Source: Trifolium pratense (Eukaryota; Streptophyta; Magnoliopsida; Fabales; Fabaceae). From it: DNA of 64,000 nt. Positions within the stretch are counted from its first letter, which is position 1. Each line of letters opens with the position of its first letter. The stretch is taken from the NCBI RefSeq assembly GCF_020283565.1, contig NC_060062.1:54892439-54956438 (forward strand). Reading direction: 5' to 3'. The notes under the pieces were generated by a model, which was not told where the DNA came from, made no database searches, and worked only from the letters and a program-made list of their open reading frames with translations. The position numbers and the translations under genes were made by a program. Of the stretch, positions 50,844 through 61,555 are shown piece after piece.

Positions 50844-51579
50844 TAGGCCCGGTTTTGAGGGTGGGTGAGCAGGCCCACAGCTCAGTGCCTCAATTTTTTT
50901 GGGGTCTCTATTTTTTTTAGGCCGACAACTCAAAGAATTTGTTAAGTATTTTTCTAGAGATATTGTAACATGAAATACTACTTGGCTAAATGGCGCGCAC
51001 CTTATCCTTAAGGTGACAACATGCTGGGGTCGCGAGTTGCAACCATGCATGCTTATGTCATTTTGTGTTTTATTTTATTTTATTTCATTTTAATAAATCT
51101 AAAAATTTAAAGAAATGTTGTTGGAGAGAATTGAAACCATTTACAACCAACAAATAAATATTAGAGAATTTTAATAATATATGTCAAGGTCAGAACATTA
51201 CACAAATTATTTCAATTTTTTTTTAAGAAATGATGAATTTTTCTATAAAAAGAATATCTCTATTAGCTTATAAATAACTTCGCCATTGTTCCAAAAATAA
51301 CTTCACTGTTTTATTCTTAAAAAACTACGTTTTCCTATTTCTTTAAATAAAAGATTACTCGTTTTTAAAAATTATCGGTTCATTTTTAATGATATATCAC
51401 TTAATTTTTTATTTATCGGCTCAATTTCAATGTTGTGGAATGACCTTTTCTTTATGTTACTTACACGGATAAATGACTATTTTTGATGTTGTTGATACTA
51501 TTTACAATTTAAATAAATGATGTGTTTTTATAATTTTTTATTATTCGTCCTGGGCTCCAAAATCTCGGAACCGGCCCTG
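50844..51579. mobile_element. Non-autonomous hAT element, 736 bp
   Basis: Termini TAGGCCCGGTTTTGAG and CTCGGAACCGGCCCTG are inverted hAT-type ends of the (C/T)AGGGCCGG type. It is flanked by a perfect 8-bp target duplication GATGTAGT (50836-50843 and 51580-51587). The interior is AT-rich with no transposase. Confidence 0.88.
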
Positions 51580-51627
51580 GATGTAGTAGCTGCAACAAAA
51601 AAAGAAGTCCTGGAGAGACAATACATG

Positions 51628-51860
51628 CACTACAAGAAAAAAGGAAAATAGTGGCGGTTGGTCTAGAACCGCCGCCGCCTTCCACATGCACTGGCAGTTT
51701 CGTAACCATCACATTTATCAATATATTACCGGTGGTTTGAATTGTTTTTTACCGATGGTTCCGAACCGCAGCTGTTTGCGTTTTTTGTTTAAATGGTTTG
51801 TACCGGCGGTTCCATACTACCTTCGTTGTTTGTGTTTTTGTTTTTATATTTATTAATCTT
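51628..51860 (+). mobile_element. One end of a CACTA-like element
   Basis: CACTACAAGAAAAAAGG starts a TIR-like end, followed by subterminal repeats of the ACCGCC/GGCGGTT kind (GTGGCGGTTGG, ACCGGTGGTT, ACCGGCGGTTCC). The opposite end (CTTGTAGTG) was not found downstream, so the element is truncated or its other end has decayed. Confidence 0.55.
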
Positions 51861-52756
51861 TTTTTAAGAATTTTAAAACATAATAAAAAATAAATTTAAA
51901 AATAATTTTAACAAATAAATTAAAAAATAATAAACTTATTTTTTAAAATTTATTTTTTATTATTTTTAAAAATTCTTAAAAATTTATTATTTTTTTATAG
52001 TAAAGTAAAAAAATATTATTAAAAAAATAAAAGTAAAGTCTTAAGAGTTTTTTTTTATAAAAAATATTATTATTTTATTAAAAAAAATTTATAGTAAAAA
52101 TATTTATTAAAAAAACATAATAATAAAGTTTTGAGATTTTTTTTATAAAAAAAAAATTATTATTAATTGAAAAAAAGTATTTATTCTTTTTGACAGTCAA
52201 AAAAATTATTAAAAATAATAATAATAAAGTTTAAAGAATTTTTTTTTGAAAAAAAAATGATTATATATATATATATATAAAAGATAATTACACATGAACA
52301 AAAGGCTGACGACAACAAGCTGCGCCGCTAGACCTTTCTAAATAGCAAAACCTAATCTTTGAAAAACTACATTCATAGACATAGGCGACACACCATTATT
52401 AATTTATTATGCACGACTCTTTGAAATCTATTTAAAAGGTCTACAGTTTCTGGTGCCAGAAAGTCAAAAGTGTCAAATGCAAACGGTATAAAAACGTGTT
52501 GATTGCATGACTCTTGAAAAAATAATTTTTTTTAAAATAATTTATTAACTTAATTGGATTTTTAAAAACAAATATAAATTTAATATATTTCCACGTGTGC
52601 ATGCCACATTAGCAAAGATGCACAGTCATATGCCTACTTGTCTATCTAGGGTAAAATGAGAGAATCTTCACATTATAAAGGGTAAACAGAAAAAAAAAAT
52701 ATTGCTCAGGGTAAACGAAAAATTGATACATAGGGTAGATCTCTTATATTCTAAGC
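51861..52756. other. AT-rich DNA, no gene seen
   Basis: Long runs of A and T with (TA)n at 52263-52280. No coding or structural signal beyond the possible TIR at its right end. Confidence 0.5.
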
Positions 52757-53538
52757 TTGTTCCAAAAAGCTATCTTTACCCTAATTTCATTTTCCTTTTT
52801 TTTTTCTATGTGGTCCCCTCACTCTTCTTCTAATATCAACTGTTTAATTCCATTCCTTTTTTATGTGATCCCTTTAATATTATTCTAATCTCAACCGTTT
52901 AACGAAACACATCATTATGAAAAAAATATATAATAAAAATCTTTTATTATCTTTTTTTAATGTACAACAAATAATAGCTCAAAAATATATAATAAAAATC
53001 TAAGTTTAATTTTTTGGGTATTTCATGAATTATTTGGGTATTATCTAAGTTTAATTTTTTATTTTTATAACCGTTTAATGAAATTAATTTTGTCCATATA
53101 TTTTTAATTTATTACGTCCACCATTATTTTTTTATTTTTTTATAAGATACGTCTACTATTATTTGATTACAACACATCATTATTAAAAAATATATAATAA
53201 AAATCTAGAATGAACATTATTGTCTCATTAGTAAAAAAAATATAATAAAATAATTTGCAATGTTCACATTATTGTCGCATCATTGGAGAACGAGAACAAC
53301 AAGCTGAAGATGCAATGTTCAAATAATTCAAAATAATTTAAAATTGTTCAAAATATCTTGTTCAAAAAAAGAATTTGTTCAAAATATTAGCAAAAAATTG
53401 GGAATGAACATTATGAAACAAATACGTTAAGGTATAATATAGAATGAATATTGTATTCAAAATAATTTAAACAATTCCAATTAATTTTTGAATTGTTCGC
53501 TACGAAAATATTTTTGTCAGGTTTCAATTACTATATTT

Positions 53539-53718
53539 TTTTTAGTAAACAAAAGGTATCCTCCGCGCGCAACTGCGGAGACTAATTCCCTTGAGGTAAC
53601 TGGGATCCATTTAAGGGGTTGACCTCTCCCAACAAATGTTTCTTCATACGCATCAGTCGGGGATCGAACCCAGGACCAAATGACCCAAGTATCTACCACT
53701 TGTGTCACACTATGTTGG
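53539..53718 (-). mobile_element. tRNA-derived SINE, 180 bp
   Basis: On the minus strand it carries an A-box-like TGGTAGATACTTGGG and a B box GGTTCGATCCC about 35 bp apart. The body holds ATGCGTATGAAGAAAC, and it ends in an A-rich tail (ACTAAAAAAA). An 11-bp target duplication TTACTATATTT flanks it (53528-53538 and 53719-53729). The promoter and ends are intact enough to assign it with confidence; the SINE family is not named. Confidence 0.88.
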
Positions 53719-53754
53719 TTACTATATTTCTATTATTGACACATTTATATTTTC

Positions 53755-53990
53755 ATATCTCTTACCTAGGAATTTAATTAATATATTTAATGTCGTTTAT
53801 TTTCAGAAGTCAATTGATACGCCAATTATTGTCACGTTTCAATTAGTATCTTTCTATTATTGACACATTTGTATTTTAAATTAATACGTCAGTTGTCTTT
53901 TAATTTCAGTTAGTATCTTTATATTATCGACACATTTGTATTTTAAATTAATACGTCAGTTGTCTTTTAATACGCCAAACCCTGAACTTT
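53755..53990. repeat. Short direct repeats, about 68 bp apart
   Basis: GACACATTTGTATTTTAAAT and ATACGTCAGTTGTCTTTTAAT recur at about 53864 and 53930, with an older copy from 53735. No gene in this stretch. Confidence 0.75.
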
Positions 53991-54476
53991 TTTAACAAAA
54001 TAATCAGGTAAAAAAAAAATTGTAAAAAAATGTATTAATTTAAACAAAATTTTCATAAAAAAAATGTATTAATTTAAAAAAATGACTATGATTTTGTTTT
54101 TTCGCGTAAAAAAAAATTATACTAATATATATTGAAACGAATAAGATTCATTGTCATACTATTATATATGTTTTTATAAGCTATTCTTTCTCTTTCACCA
54201 ATAAGTTTTAATTTAGTCATTCCGTTAATTTTGTCAGTTTTGTCACTAATACCGTTTGAACTATACACATGTCGGTTTGTGTAAGTGTCAACGTGTCTCT
54301 TCACATATGCAAACTGGTGCCACATGTGACAAAATTAACGGAAAGAACTAACTAATGTAAACGGTAAAAACGTAAGGGACGAAACTGATACTTTTAAACG
54401 AACCAAAAACTAAAATAAACGTAAGAGACCAAATATGTAGTTAAGATATTATTAATTAGGCAAAATTACACTACAA

Positions 54477-54782
54477 GTCTTTTATCTTATTTTTTTGTAA
54501 CAGTTTGGTCCTTTATCTTTTTTTTGTAATAATTTGGTCCTTTATCTTTTTTTTTGTAACACTTTGGTCCTTATCTTATTTATTTATAAAAAATAAAGGA
54601 TCAACGTGTTACAAATAAAAAAAAGATAAAAGACCAAACTGTTACAAAAAAGAGGACTAAAGTGTTACAAATAAAAAAAATAAAGGACTAAAGTGTTACA
54701 AATAAAAGATAAAGGATCAAAGTGTTACAAAAAAAAAAGATAAAGGACCAAAGTGTTACAAAAAAATAAGATAAAGGACCTC
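54477..54782. mobile_element. Fold-back repeat of GGTCCTTTATCTT modules
   Basis: The left half has TTTGGTCCTTTATCTTTTTT with TGTAACA three times; the right half has the complement (AAGATAAAGGACCAAA, TGTTACA) about five times, with the centre near 54590. It is probably the subterminal part of a MITE. CACTACAAG at 54468 is adjacent. Confidence 0.6.
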
Positions 54783-54881
54783 TACGCTGATTAGACCCGT
54801 AGACATCAACGTCAAAGTTCTAGTTTGTTTATTTATTTTCACTTTTTCCCTATTTTCTTGTTTTTTCTTCGGTTCTTTCGG

Positions 54882-55198
54882 TCATTTGACCAGTAGTTTG
54901 AGAAGATGAATGAAGCTCCGAGACTCAGTAACCCTAAGATGATGAAGAAGATAGAAAATCGAACTGTTTGTTGGTCCTTTTGTTGCCGCTAAGATCCCTT
55001 CCACGGTGTAAAGAACCACTCACCGTGCTCCTTATCGTCAATCTAACCTCCGGAAAGAGCAACAGACTGAGCACCATGATTACTCTGACCAGCAATCCCA
55101 GCAAAGAGAGAAAAAGCATAAACTTGCAACAACAAAGGAACAAGCAAATGTTTATAAGAGAATCAAGTTGCATGCATGAGGATGAGGACAAGAAATAG
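54882..55198. pseudogene. VIM/ORTH-like: Scrambled SRA-domain fragment (VIM/ORTHRUS-like), first copy
   Basis: 54882-54937 repeats 55498-55550 in the same direction (GAGAAGATGAATGAAGC). 54966-55075 is the reverse complement of 55405-55490: on the minus strand it reads GRDLSGNKRTNKQ, a signature of the SRA domain of VIM/ORTHRUS ubiquitin ligases, with a frameshift just before it. The piece therefore combines a direct and an inverted copy of the neighbouring fragment. Confidence 0.65.
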
Positions 55199-55425
55199 TT
55201 TGAAGTTGCGAATCTGAAGGAGAAGATTGATAGATCCAGGTCCGATTTGGCTCTTTTCTTGTTATGATTTTTACAACCTTGAGTTTTATTGTCAATTAAT
55301 TTAAGAATTTCTCGATTCTTGGGTTTAAACTGGTGCGTTTTTTAATAATTGAAGGCGAGTGTTAGATTAAAATCAATGCTGCAAAATCGCTAAATTAGGG
55401 TGCTCAGTCTGTTGTTCTTTCCGGA

Positions 55426-55789
55426 GGTGATCACGGTGAGTGGTTCCTTTACACCGGAGAGGATCTTAGTGGCAACAAAAGACCAACAAAAATCAGTGAT
55501 TTGACCAGCAGTTTGAGAAGATGAATGAAGCTTTGAGACTCGGTTGTCGTAAAGGTTATCCTGTTCGTGTTGTTCGGTCCGTTTTTATTGACAGTGAATT
55601 CAATATTCAATCAATTGATTCCTTATTTGTTTAGTTTCAAATTTCAATGTGATGTGAATTTTGTTTATGGATTTGTTTATTTGGTTCAGGTCCCACAAAG
55701 AGAAACAGTCCTCTTATGCACCGGAAGAAGGAGTGAGATACTACGGGGTTTATTGAATTGAGAAATGTTGGTGCAAAATTGGAATACAA
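55426..55789 (+). pseudogene. VIM/ORTH-like: SRA-domain fragment of a VIM/ORTHRUS E3 ligase, two exons
   Basis: Exon-like block 55426-55575 encodes GDHGEWFLYTG, DLSGNKRP and KMNEALRLGCRKGYPVRVVR. After an intron with GT..AG ends, 55690-55789 encodes SHKEKQSSYAPEEGVRYYG, a stop in place of Arg, then IEKCW and KIGIQ. Intact family members bind hemimethylated CpG through this domain and maintain DNA methylation. The intron shows that a genomic piece, not a cDNA, was copied. The PHD and RING parts are absent, and there are frameshifts and a nonsense codon. Confidence 0.8.
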
Positions 55790-56036
55790 GTATCATTCTT
55801 GTTTGTAATAATAACCAATCATTGCAATTTATTCAGCTAGGTACATTGTGTTAGACCTAATGAATTATTAATTGTTCAAACTCTATAATTGAAGGGGAAT
55901 CTTTCTGTGATAGGGTCATAAGGTTTGCAGGTATTTGTTTGTGAGGTGTTTCATAATGTACTGCTAATTTATGCTTTTGACTTGTGTCTAAACTTCTTAA
56001 CTTATCTCTATATTTTTCTTTTGTTGGAAAATGCAG

Positions 56037-56650
56037 CATGAATCTCTGGCATATGTGTTGCCCATATTAGACTCATTAACAAATGGTCCGGCTGAACCGG
56101 TTAGAAAGGTCGGTTATGGCAGGGCCCCTAGTGCCCTTGTGATTTTACCTACAAGGGAATCAGCCAATCTGGTATACTACCCCGGCCCGAGCCAGTGTGT
56201 CAGTTTCTTAGTTTGCCTTATCATTTATGTGTACTTATCTGTTGCGGTGTGTTTTGTATTAGGTATATGCCGACTTTGCAGTTTATGGTTCGCCCTTGGG
56301 ATTGACTGCTTACGCTGTATATGGTGGAGCTCCATACGGCCCTCAAGAGAATAAGCTTAGGAGAGGTGTTGATATAGTTATTGGAACACCAGCTCGTGTA
56401 AAGGTAATTAGTTATTTTAATTGGAGTGTTTTGTTCTGCGTCACTTTTTTATTTTATGGACATGATCATTAGTTATAGGGAAAGGTAAACTATAGAAGCT
56501 TCACTTTGTTTACTTACTATAAAAAAAAATTGTAGGATCATATAGAGAGGGGAAACATCATCGACATGAGCTGCCTAAAGTTTCGTGTCATCGATGAGGC
56601 AGATAAGATGCTGAGAATGGGTTTTGTTGATGAAGTTGAGCTCATTCTAG
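56037..56650 (+). pseudogene. RH7-like: RH7-like DEAD-box RNA helicase relic, exons before the LTR insertion
   Basis: Three exons with good splice sites. 56037-56171: SLAYVLPILDSLTNGPAEPV and motif Ia-like ILPTRESANL. 56263-56403: YGGAPYGPQENKLRRGVDIV and motif Ib-like GTPARVK. 56536-56650: [14 protein letters not shown], the DEAD box. The match is to plant nucleolar RH7 (PRH75-type). The relic begins just after the expected Walker A (GKT) exon, which is missing, so it cannot be an active helicase. Its remaining exons continue at 62903 beyond the retroelement. Confidence 0.85.
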
Positions 56651-57059
56651 GTATTTCATTTGTTTTTGTCGCCATGTAAATGCGTAATGCATTATGCATA
56701 AGAGTTACGGTTAGCGATCTGTGATCACTGTTGTTTCGTGATCAAAATAAATTTAAAATAAAAGTACTACAAGGTGGTTAACCTTGGTCGTTTCTCAAGG
56801 ACTCACAATCAGTTTAACAATATTAGAACCAAATTAAAAACTGTAAAATATGGGGGGTTTTGTTTCGATAACAGAAAGTAATAAGCGTGAAATTCAATTG
56901 ATATAAAACGATCAATTCATTGGCTTCGGATAACTCGACCTTAATTCTATCATAGGTAACACAGAATCATTCCTACAACTATTTATGCTCTGGTTGATTT
57001 ATAAAACTAATTATACAAGCGACAACCAGTTTTACATGGATTTGATTCATGTACTAACA

Positions 57060-58043
57060 CTAACCTTTGCTCTGAGATTGAATTTGCCTCGCAGGATAAT
57101 AACTTTCATACAGGTGAAGGTGAAGTTGTCAATGAGGAGGTTGTGCAGTTGAAGTTCCTACATTCCGACTGTTCCAACAAAACCATCCATAGAACAACCA
57201 CCGTCCTTGGAGCTTAAACCACTCCCTGAATATCTGAAATATGCCTACTTAGAAAAAAAATTAAAAGCTACTTGTGATTATTTCTTCTAACTTTGATTGT
57301 GAGCAGGAAGAAAAGCTTTTGCAGGTTTTGAAGCAGCATAATAAGGCAATCGGATGGACCTTAGCTGACATACCGGGCATTAGCCCCACAATGTGCATGC
57401 ATCGGATTCTCCTTGAGGAGGGAGCTAAGGTGGTGAGACAGCCCCAAAGGCGACTCAACCCTTTGATTCTTGATGTTGTGAAAAAGGAGCTAACCAAATT
57501 GTTACAAGCAGGTATCATTTATCCGAAATCTCTGACAGTAATTGGGTAAGTCCAGTACAAGTTGTGCCTAAGAAATATGGACTCACTGTGGTGAAAAATG
57601 AAAAAAATGAATTTGTACCCACTAGAGTCCAGAACAGCTGGAGAATTTGTATTGGTTACAGGAGGTTGAACCAGGCAACTAGAAAGGATCACTTTCCTTT
57701 GCCATTCATTGATCAGATGCTTGAACGGTTGGCAGGTAAATCACATTATTGCTTTCTTGATGGTTTTTCAGGTTACTTTCAGATTCATATTGCACCTGAA
57801 GATCAAGAAAAGATCACTTTCACGTGCCCTTTCGGCACATTTGCTTACAGGAGGATGCCTTTTGGTCTTTGCAATGCACCTGGCACATTCCAACGATGCA
57901 TGATTAGTATTTTCTCTGATTTTATTGAAAACTGCATGGAAGTGTTTATGGATGATTTCACTGTTTATGGTGCTTCTTTTGATGCATGTTTGACTAGTTT
58001 GAACTTGGTTTTGTCAAGATGCATTGAACTAACCTTGTCTTGA
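57060..58043 (+). pseudogene. pol: Ty3/gypsy reverse transcriptase, frameshifted
   Basis: Plus-strand pol remnant of Cyclops/Athila type. 57180-57270 holds ELKPLPEYLKYAYLE, then NKAIGWTLADIPGISPTMCM (57340-57400). A frameshift lies near 57545. Next come WRICIGYRRLNQATRKDHFP, FLDGFSGYFQI, FGLCNAP and the catalytic FMDD box near 57948. The frame ends at 58043. It matches the palm and fingers of LTR reverse transcriptases but cannot yield a complete enzyme. Confidence 0.88.
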
Positions 58044-58881
58044 ATTTTGAAAAATGTCATTTTATGGTTCAACAGGGAATTGTCTTAGGTCACATAATTT
58101 CGGAAAAAGGAATTTCAGTTGACCCTGCAAAAATTGATGTGATTTCTACACTGCCTTACCCATCTTGCATTTGTGAGATTCACTCTTTTCTTGGTGGTTT
58201 TTACAGGCGTTTCATAAAGGTTTTCAGCAAGATAGCCCTTCCGCTGTCAAACCTGCTGAAAAATGATGTGACTTTTAATTTTGATGATGCATGCAAAAAG
58301 GCGTTCGATTTCTTGAAAAAAGCATCGACTTCTGCTCCCATCATCCAGCCTCCTGACTGGAACATTCCTTTTGAAATTATGTGTGATGCATCTAACTATG
58401 CATTGAAAACTGCATGGAAGTGTTTATGGATGATTTCACTGTTTATGGTGCTTCTTTTGATGCATGTTTGACTAGTTTGAACTTGGTTTTGTCAAGATGC
58501 ATTGAACTAACCTTGTCTTGAATTTTGAAAAATGTCATTTTATGGTTCAACAGGGAATTGTCTTAGGTCACATAATTTCGGAAAAAGGAATTTCAGTTGA
58601 CCCTGCAAAAATTGATGTGATTTCTACACTGCCTTACCCATCTTGCATTTGTGAGATTCACTCTTTTCTTGGTGGTTTTTACAGGCGTTTCATAAAGGTT
58701 TTCAGCAAGATAGCCCTTCCGCTGTCAAACCTGCTGAAAAATGATGTGACTTTTAATTTTGATGATGCATGCAAAAAGGCGTTCGATTTCTTGAAAAAAG
58801 CATCGACTTCTGCTCCCATCATCCAGCCTCCTGACTGGAACATTCCTTTTGAAATTATGTGTGATGCATCTAACTATGCAT
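57926..58881 (+). repeat. 478-bp tandem duplication within pol
   Basis: 57926-58403 is repeated as 58404-58881 without visible change. ATTG is shared at the junctions (57924, 58402, 58880). The catalytic FMDD segment and the connection domain are thus present twice. Confidence 0.95.
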
Positions 58882-59152
58882 TGGGAGCAGTTCTTGCACA
58901 AAGGGTGGAAAAAGCCGCCCATGTTATTTATTATGCTTCTAGACTTTAGATTCTACACAGGCTAATTACACTACCACTGAAAAGGAACATTTAGCTATTG
59001 TTTTTGCACTTGATAAATTCAGATTATATCTTCTAGGTTCCAAGGTTATTGTTTTTACTGACCATGCAGCTTTAAAGTACCTGTTAAAGAAGCATGAAGC
59101 AAAACCGAGTCGGATTCGGTTGATGTTATTGCTTCAAGAATTCAATGTGGAA
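58518..59152 (+). pseudogene. pol: Gypsy RT connection and RNase H part, frameshifted
   Basis: Encodes FLGGFYRRFIKVFSKIALPL, then the RNase H start FEIMCDASNYALGAVLAQR (58848-58905). A shift near 58945 precedes [20 protein letters not shown] and [16 protein letters not shown]. RNase H acidic residues (D in MCDAS, E in TTEKE, D in FTDHA) are recognisable. Reading is broken again at 59152 by the LINE-like insertion. Confidence 0.85.
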
Positions 59153-59233
59153 TTATTATTTTTTTTGAAGAAGCCAAAATGGAATATATTAACACAAACA
59201 GTCTCCCCAGCACAAGACGTATCGAGGTAGACT
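59153..59233 (-). mobile_element. 5'-truncated LINE-like insertion, 81 bp
   Basis: A 14-bp direct repeat AATTCAATGTGGAA flanks it (59139-59152 and 59234-59247). On the minus strand the insert ends with CTTCTTCAAAAAAAATAATAA, an A-rich tail, preceded by TTAATATATTCC as in plant L1 3' ends. It interrupts the pol frame within the NVEL/NVEIKDK region. Confidence 0.8.
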
Positions 59234-59241
59234 AATTCAAT

Positions 59242-60692
59242 GTGGAAATTAAGGATAAAAGTGGAGCCGAGAATTTAGTAGCTGACCACTTAAGCAGGAT
59301 TGAGCGTGATGGAGATACCTCTCCCATTCAGGATGACTTTCCTGATGAGCAGTTGTTACTTTTACATGGGGTAACTCCTTGGTTTGCTAATATTGTTAAT
59401 TATCTTTTTGCTGGTGTTTTTCCTGCAGGTGCATCTCAGACACAGATTCATAAACTAAAGAGTGATGCAAAACATTATGTGTGGGACGATCCATATCTTT
59501 GGAAGTTTGGTAATGATCAGGTGATTCGGAGATGTGTCCTCGACTATGAGATTGAATCCATTTTGCATCACTCTCATGCCTCTCAAGTGGGAGGACACTT
59601 TGGTCCTCAAAGGACCGTGAGGAAAGTACTAGACTCAGGTTTTTATTGGCCCACCATCTTTAAAGATGCTTATGAGAATTACCGCACTTGTAAGGAGTGC
59701 CAAATAGCAGGTACAACTATCACTCGTAAGAGTGAAATGCCTCAGCAGCCTATGTTCTTCTGTGAGGTATTTGATGTATCGGGGATTGACTTTATGGGCC
59801 CCTTTCCTATGTCATTTGGATTTCTTTACATCCTACTTGCTGTTGATTATGTTTCAAAGTGGGTTGAGGCTATCCCCACTAGGACTCTAATGATTCAAGA
59901 GTTGTTGCAGATTTTGTCAGGTCCAACATATTTTGCAGGTTGTGAATACCCCGCGCTATCATAAGTGACCAAGGCACTCATTTCTGTAACCGCACCATGG
60001 AGGCTCTGCTCCGGAAGTATGGGGTTGTGCACAAAGTCTCTACTGCATATCATCCGCAAACTAATGGGCAAGCTGAGATCTCAAATAGGGAGATTAAACA
60101 AATTTTAGAGAAAATGGTGCAACCAAACAGGAAGGACTGGAGCCGCCGTCTAGAAGACGCACTTTGGGCTCAAAGAACAGCTTTCAAGACACCCATAGGG
60201 ATGTCTCCTTATCGACTTGTGTTTGGTAAGGCATGTCACCTTCCTGTAGAGATTGAACATCGTGCTTATTGGGTGGTGAAGGGCTGTAATATGGGAATGC
60301 AAGAAGCAGGTAAAGAAAGAAAACTCCAATTACAGCAGCTTGAGGAGCTGAGACTTGAGGCCTATGAAAGCTCTAGAATCTATAAGGAGAAAACTTTCCA
60401 TGATAAGATGATTTCTAGGAAGGAATTCTCTATTGGCCAGCAGGTTTTATTGTTTAACTCTCGCTTAAAAATAATGGCTGGGAAACTTCGATCCAAGTGG
60501 ATTGACCCTTTTGTTGTGACTAATGTTTTTCCTTCTGGTGCTATAGAAATAAAAAGTACAGGTACTGGAAAAGTTTTCAAAGTAAATGGACAGCGGCTGA
60601 AGCTGTGCCATGACAGTTCGATGCCTGATGAAGCACCTGTTGAAGAGCTCTCCTTGGACGAGCCTTCCTACACCCCAGCAACTACATCGTAG
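59242..60692 (+). pseudogene. pol: Gypsy integrase, frameshifted
   Basis: The HHCC zinc-binding region (ILHHSHASQVGGHFG .. CKECQ) spans 59560-59702. The core D,D,E residues can be found in GIDFMGPFP (59785), ISDQGTHF (59960, in a shifted frame) and [12 protein letters not shown] (60060-60100). The C-terminal part ([21 protein letters not shown]) ends at 60692 in TAG. One frameshift near 59940 separates the two halves. Family features fit Cyclops/Athila elements. Confidence 0.87.
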
Positions 60693-60764
60693 CCCTAGGG
60701 TGTGTTCCTTCCTTTACTCTCACTTTATGATTATTATTATTACATTGCGGACATTGTCTGTTTT

Positions 60765-61551
60765 AAGTGTGGGGGAGGGACATTTTACATCATGTGTTTT
60801 AAAAAAAAAAACAATAAATTGTCATGAGTAGTCACATGTTCTAAGGCTAGGGCGGATAGCTGTAGGGTTGGTGAAATTTTTGGAAATTTTTGTTTTGATA
60901 CTTGACATATGGAGGGTATGATTAGAACTAAGTGTGGGGGTAAGGCTAGAGTAAAAGATAGACCGATCATTGCTATTAATTGAGAAAAAGGGAAACTGCT
61001 TGAGAGCTAAAAATAATGATAATAAGTTTTTGTGCCCGAAACTGGATGAACAAGTGCTGTGTAGGATGCTCTACTCTGAGTAACAGGTTGGACTTATTAC
61101 AAGTAAGATCCCGTCAGGTGAAAAGGTGGAGTAGTACCTAAAGCTTAAAAACAATAAATAATAATAAACAATAATAAGTGGTGAAGCTTGAAAGAAGTTA
61201 CCCCTGAATTGAAATTGAAAAGTTTTGGATCTCTTGAAAGGAAATAGCCCCCCTAGACTGAAATCCTGGTTATGTCCAAAATTATAGGAAAAGAATGACA
61301 GCATAACATTTAAAATGGTAGTTTCAGAGAGGGATCTTGACATTACTTTGGTTGACAGTGGGAGACAGTACACACACGCAAGATTATCATTGAAAGTTGA
61401 TAGATAAGAATTGTGCCAATCTTTGAATCTTAACCCAAGGTTTGAAGCTTGAAGCCTGGAATATGTTGATTGGTTGTGATTTTAAAAAAAAATTATTTTT
61501 AAGTTTTTCATTTTGAGTTTTGCACGGAGAGCAAAAGCTTAAGTGTGGGGG
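60765..61551 (+). repeat. Three AAGTGTGGGGG tracts, the last a likely polypurine tract
   Basis: AAGTGTGGGGG occurs at 60765-60775, 60930-60940 and 61541-61551. The last lies five bases before the TG of the plus-strand LTR start at 61556 and is the likely plus-strand primer site. The stretch between integrase and LTR carries no recognised gene. Confidence 0.65.
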
Positions 61552-61555
61552 AATT

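Larger units (their letters stand above)
49932..52757. mobile_element. Possible old TIR element with degenerate ends
   Basis: The left end (GGGTAAATAGATTTCTACCC, AATTTTTGTTTTACTC, GAAGATTCTTTGGTTTTACA) resembles the reverse complement of 52620-52757 (AGATCTACCCTATG, AATTTTTCGTTTACCCT, GAAGATTCTCTCATTTTACC). The order is kept and GTGGC-containing blocks follow on both sides. This could be a decayed MULE-type element that later received the hAT and CACTA-like insertions. Ends and target duplication are not resolved. Confidence 0.35.

Noticed and set aside
53590..53680. A true tRNA gene
   Set aside because: A and B boxes are present, but no cloverleaf acceptor stem is seen, and the segment is bounded by an A-rich tail and a target duplication, so it is a SINE.
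54468..54480. CACTACAAG as the end of a CACTA element pairing with 51628
   Set aside because: Both copies are in the same orientation, so they cannot be the two inverted ends of one element.
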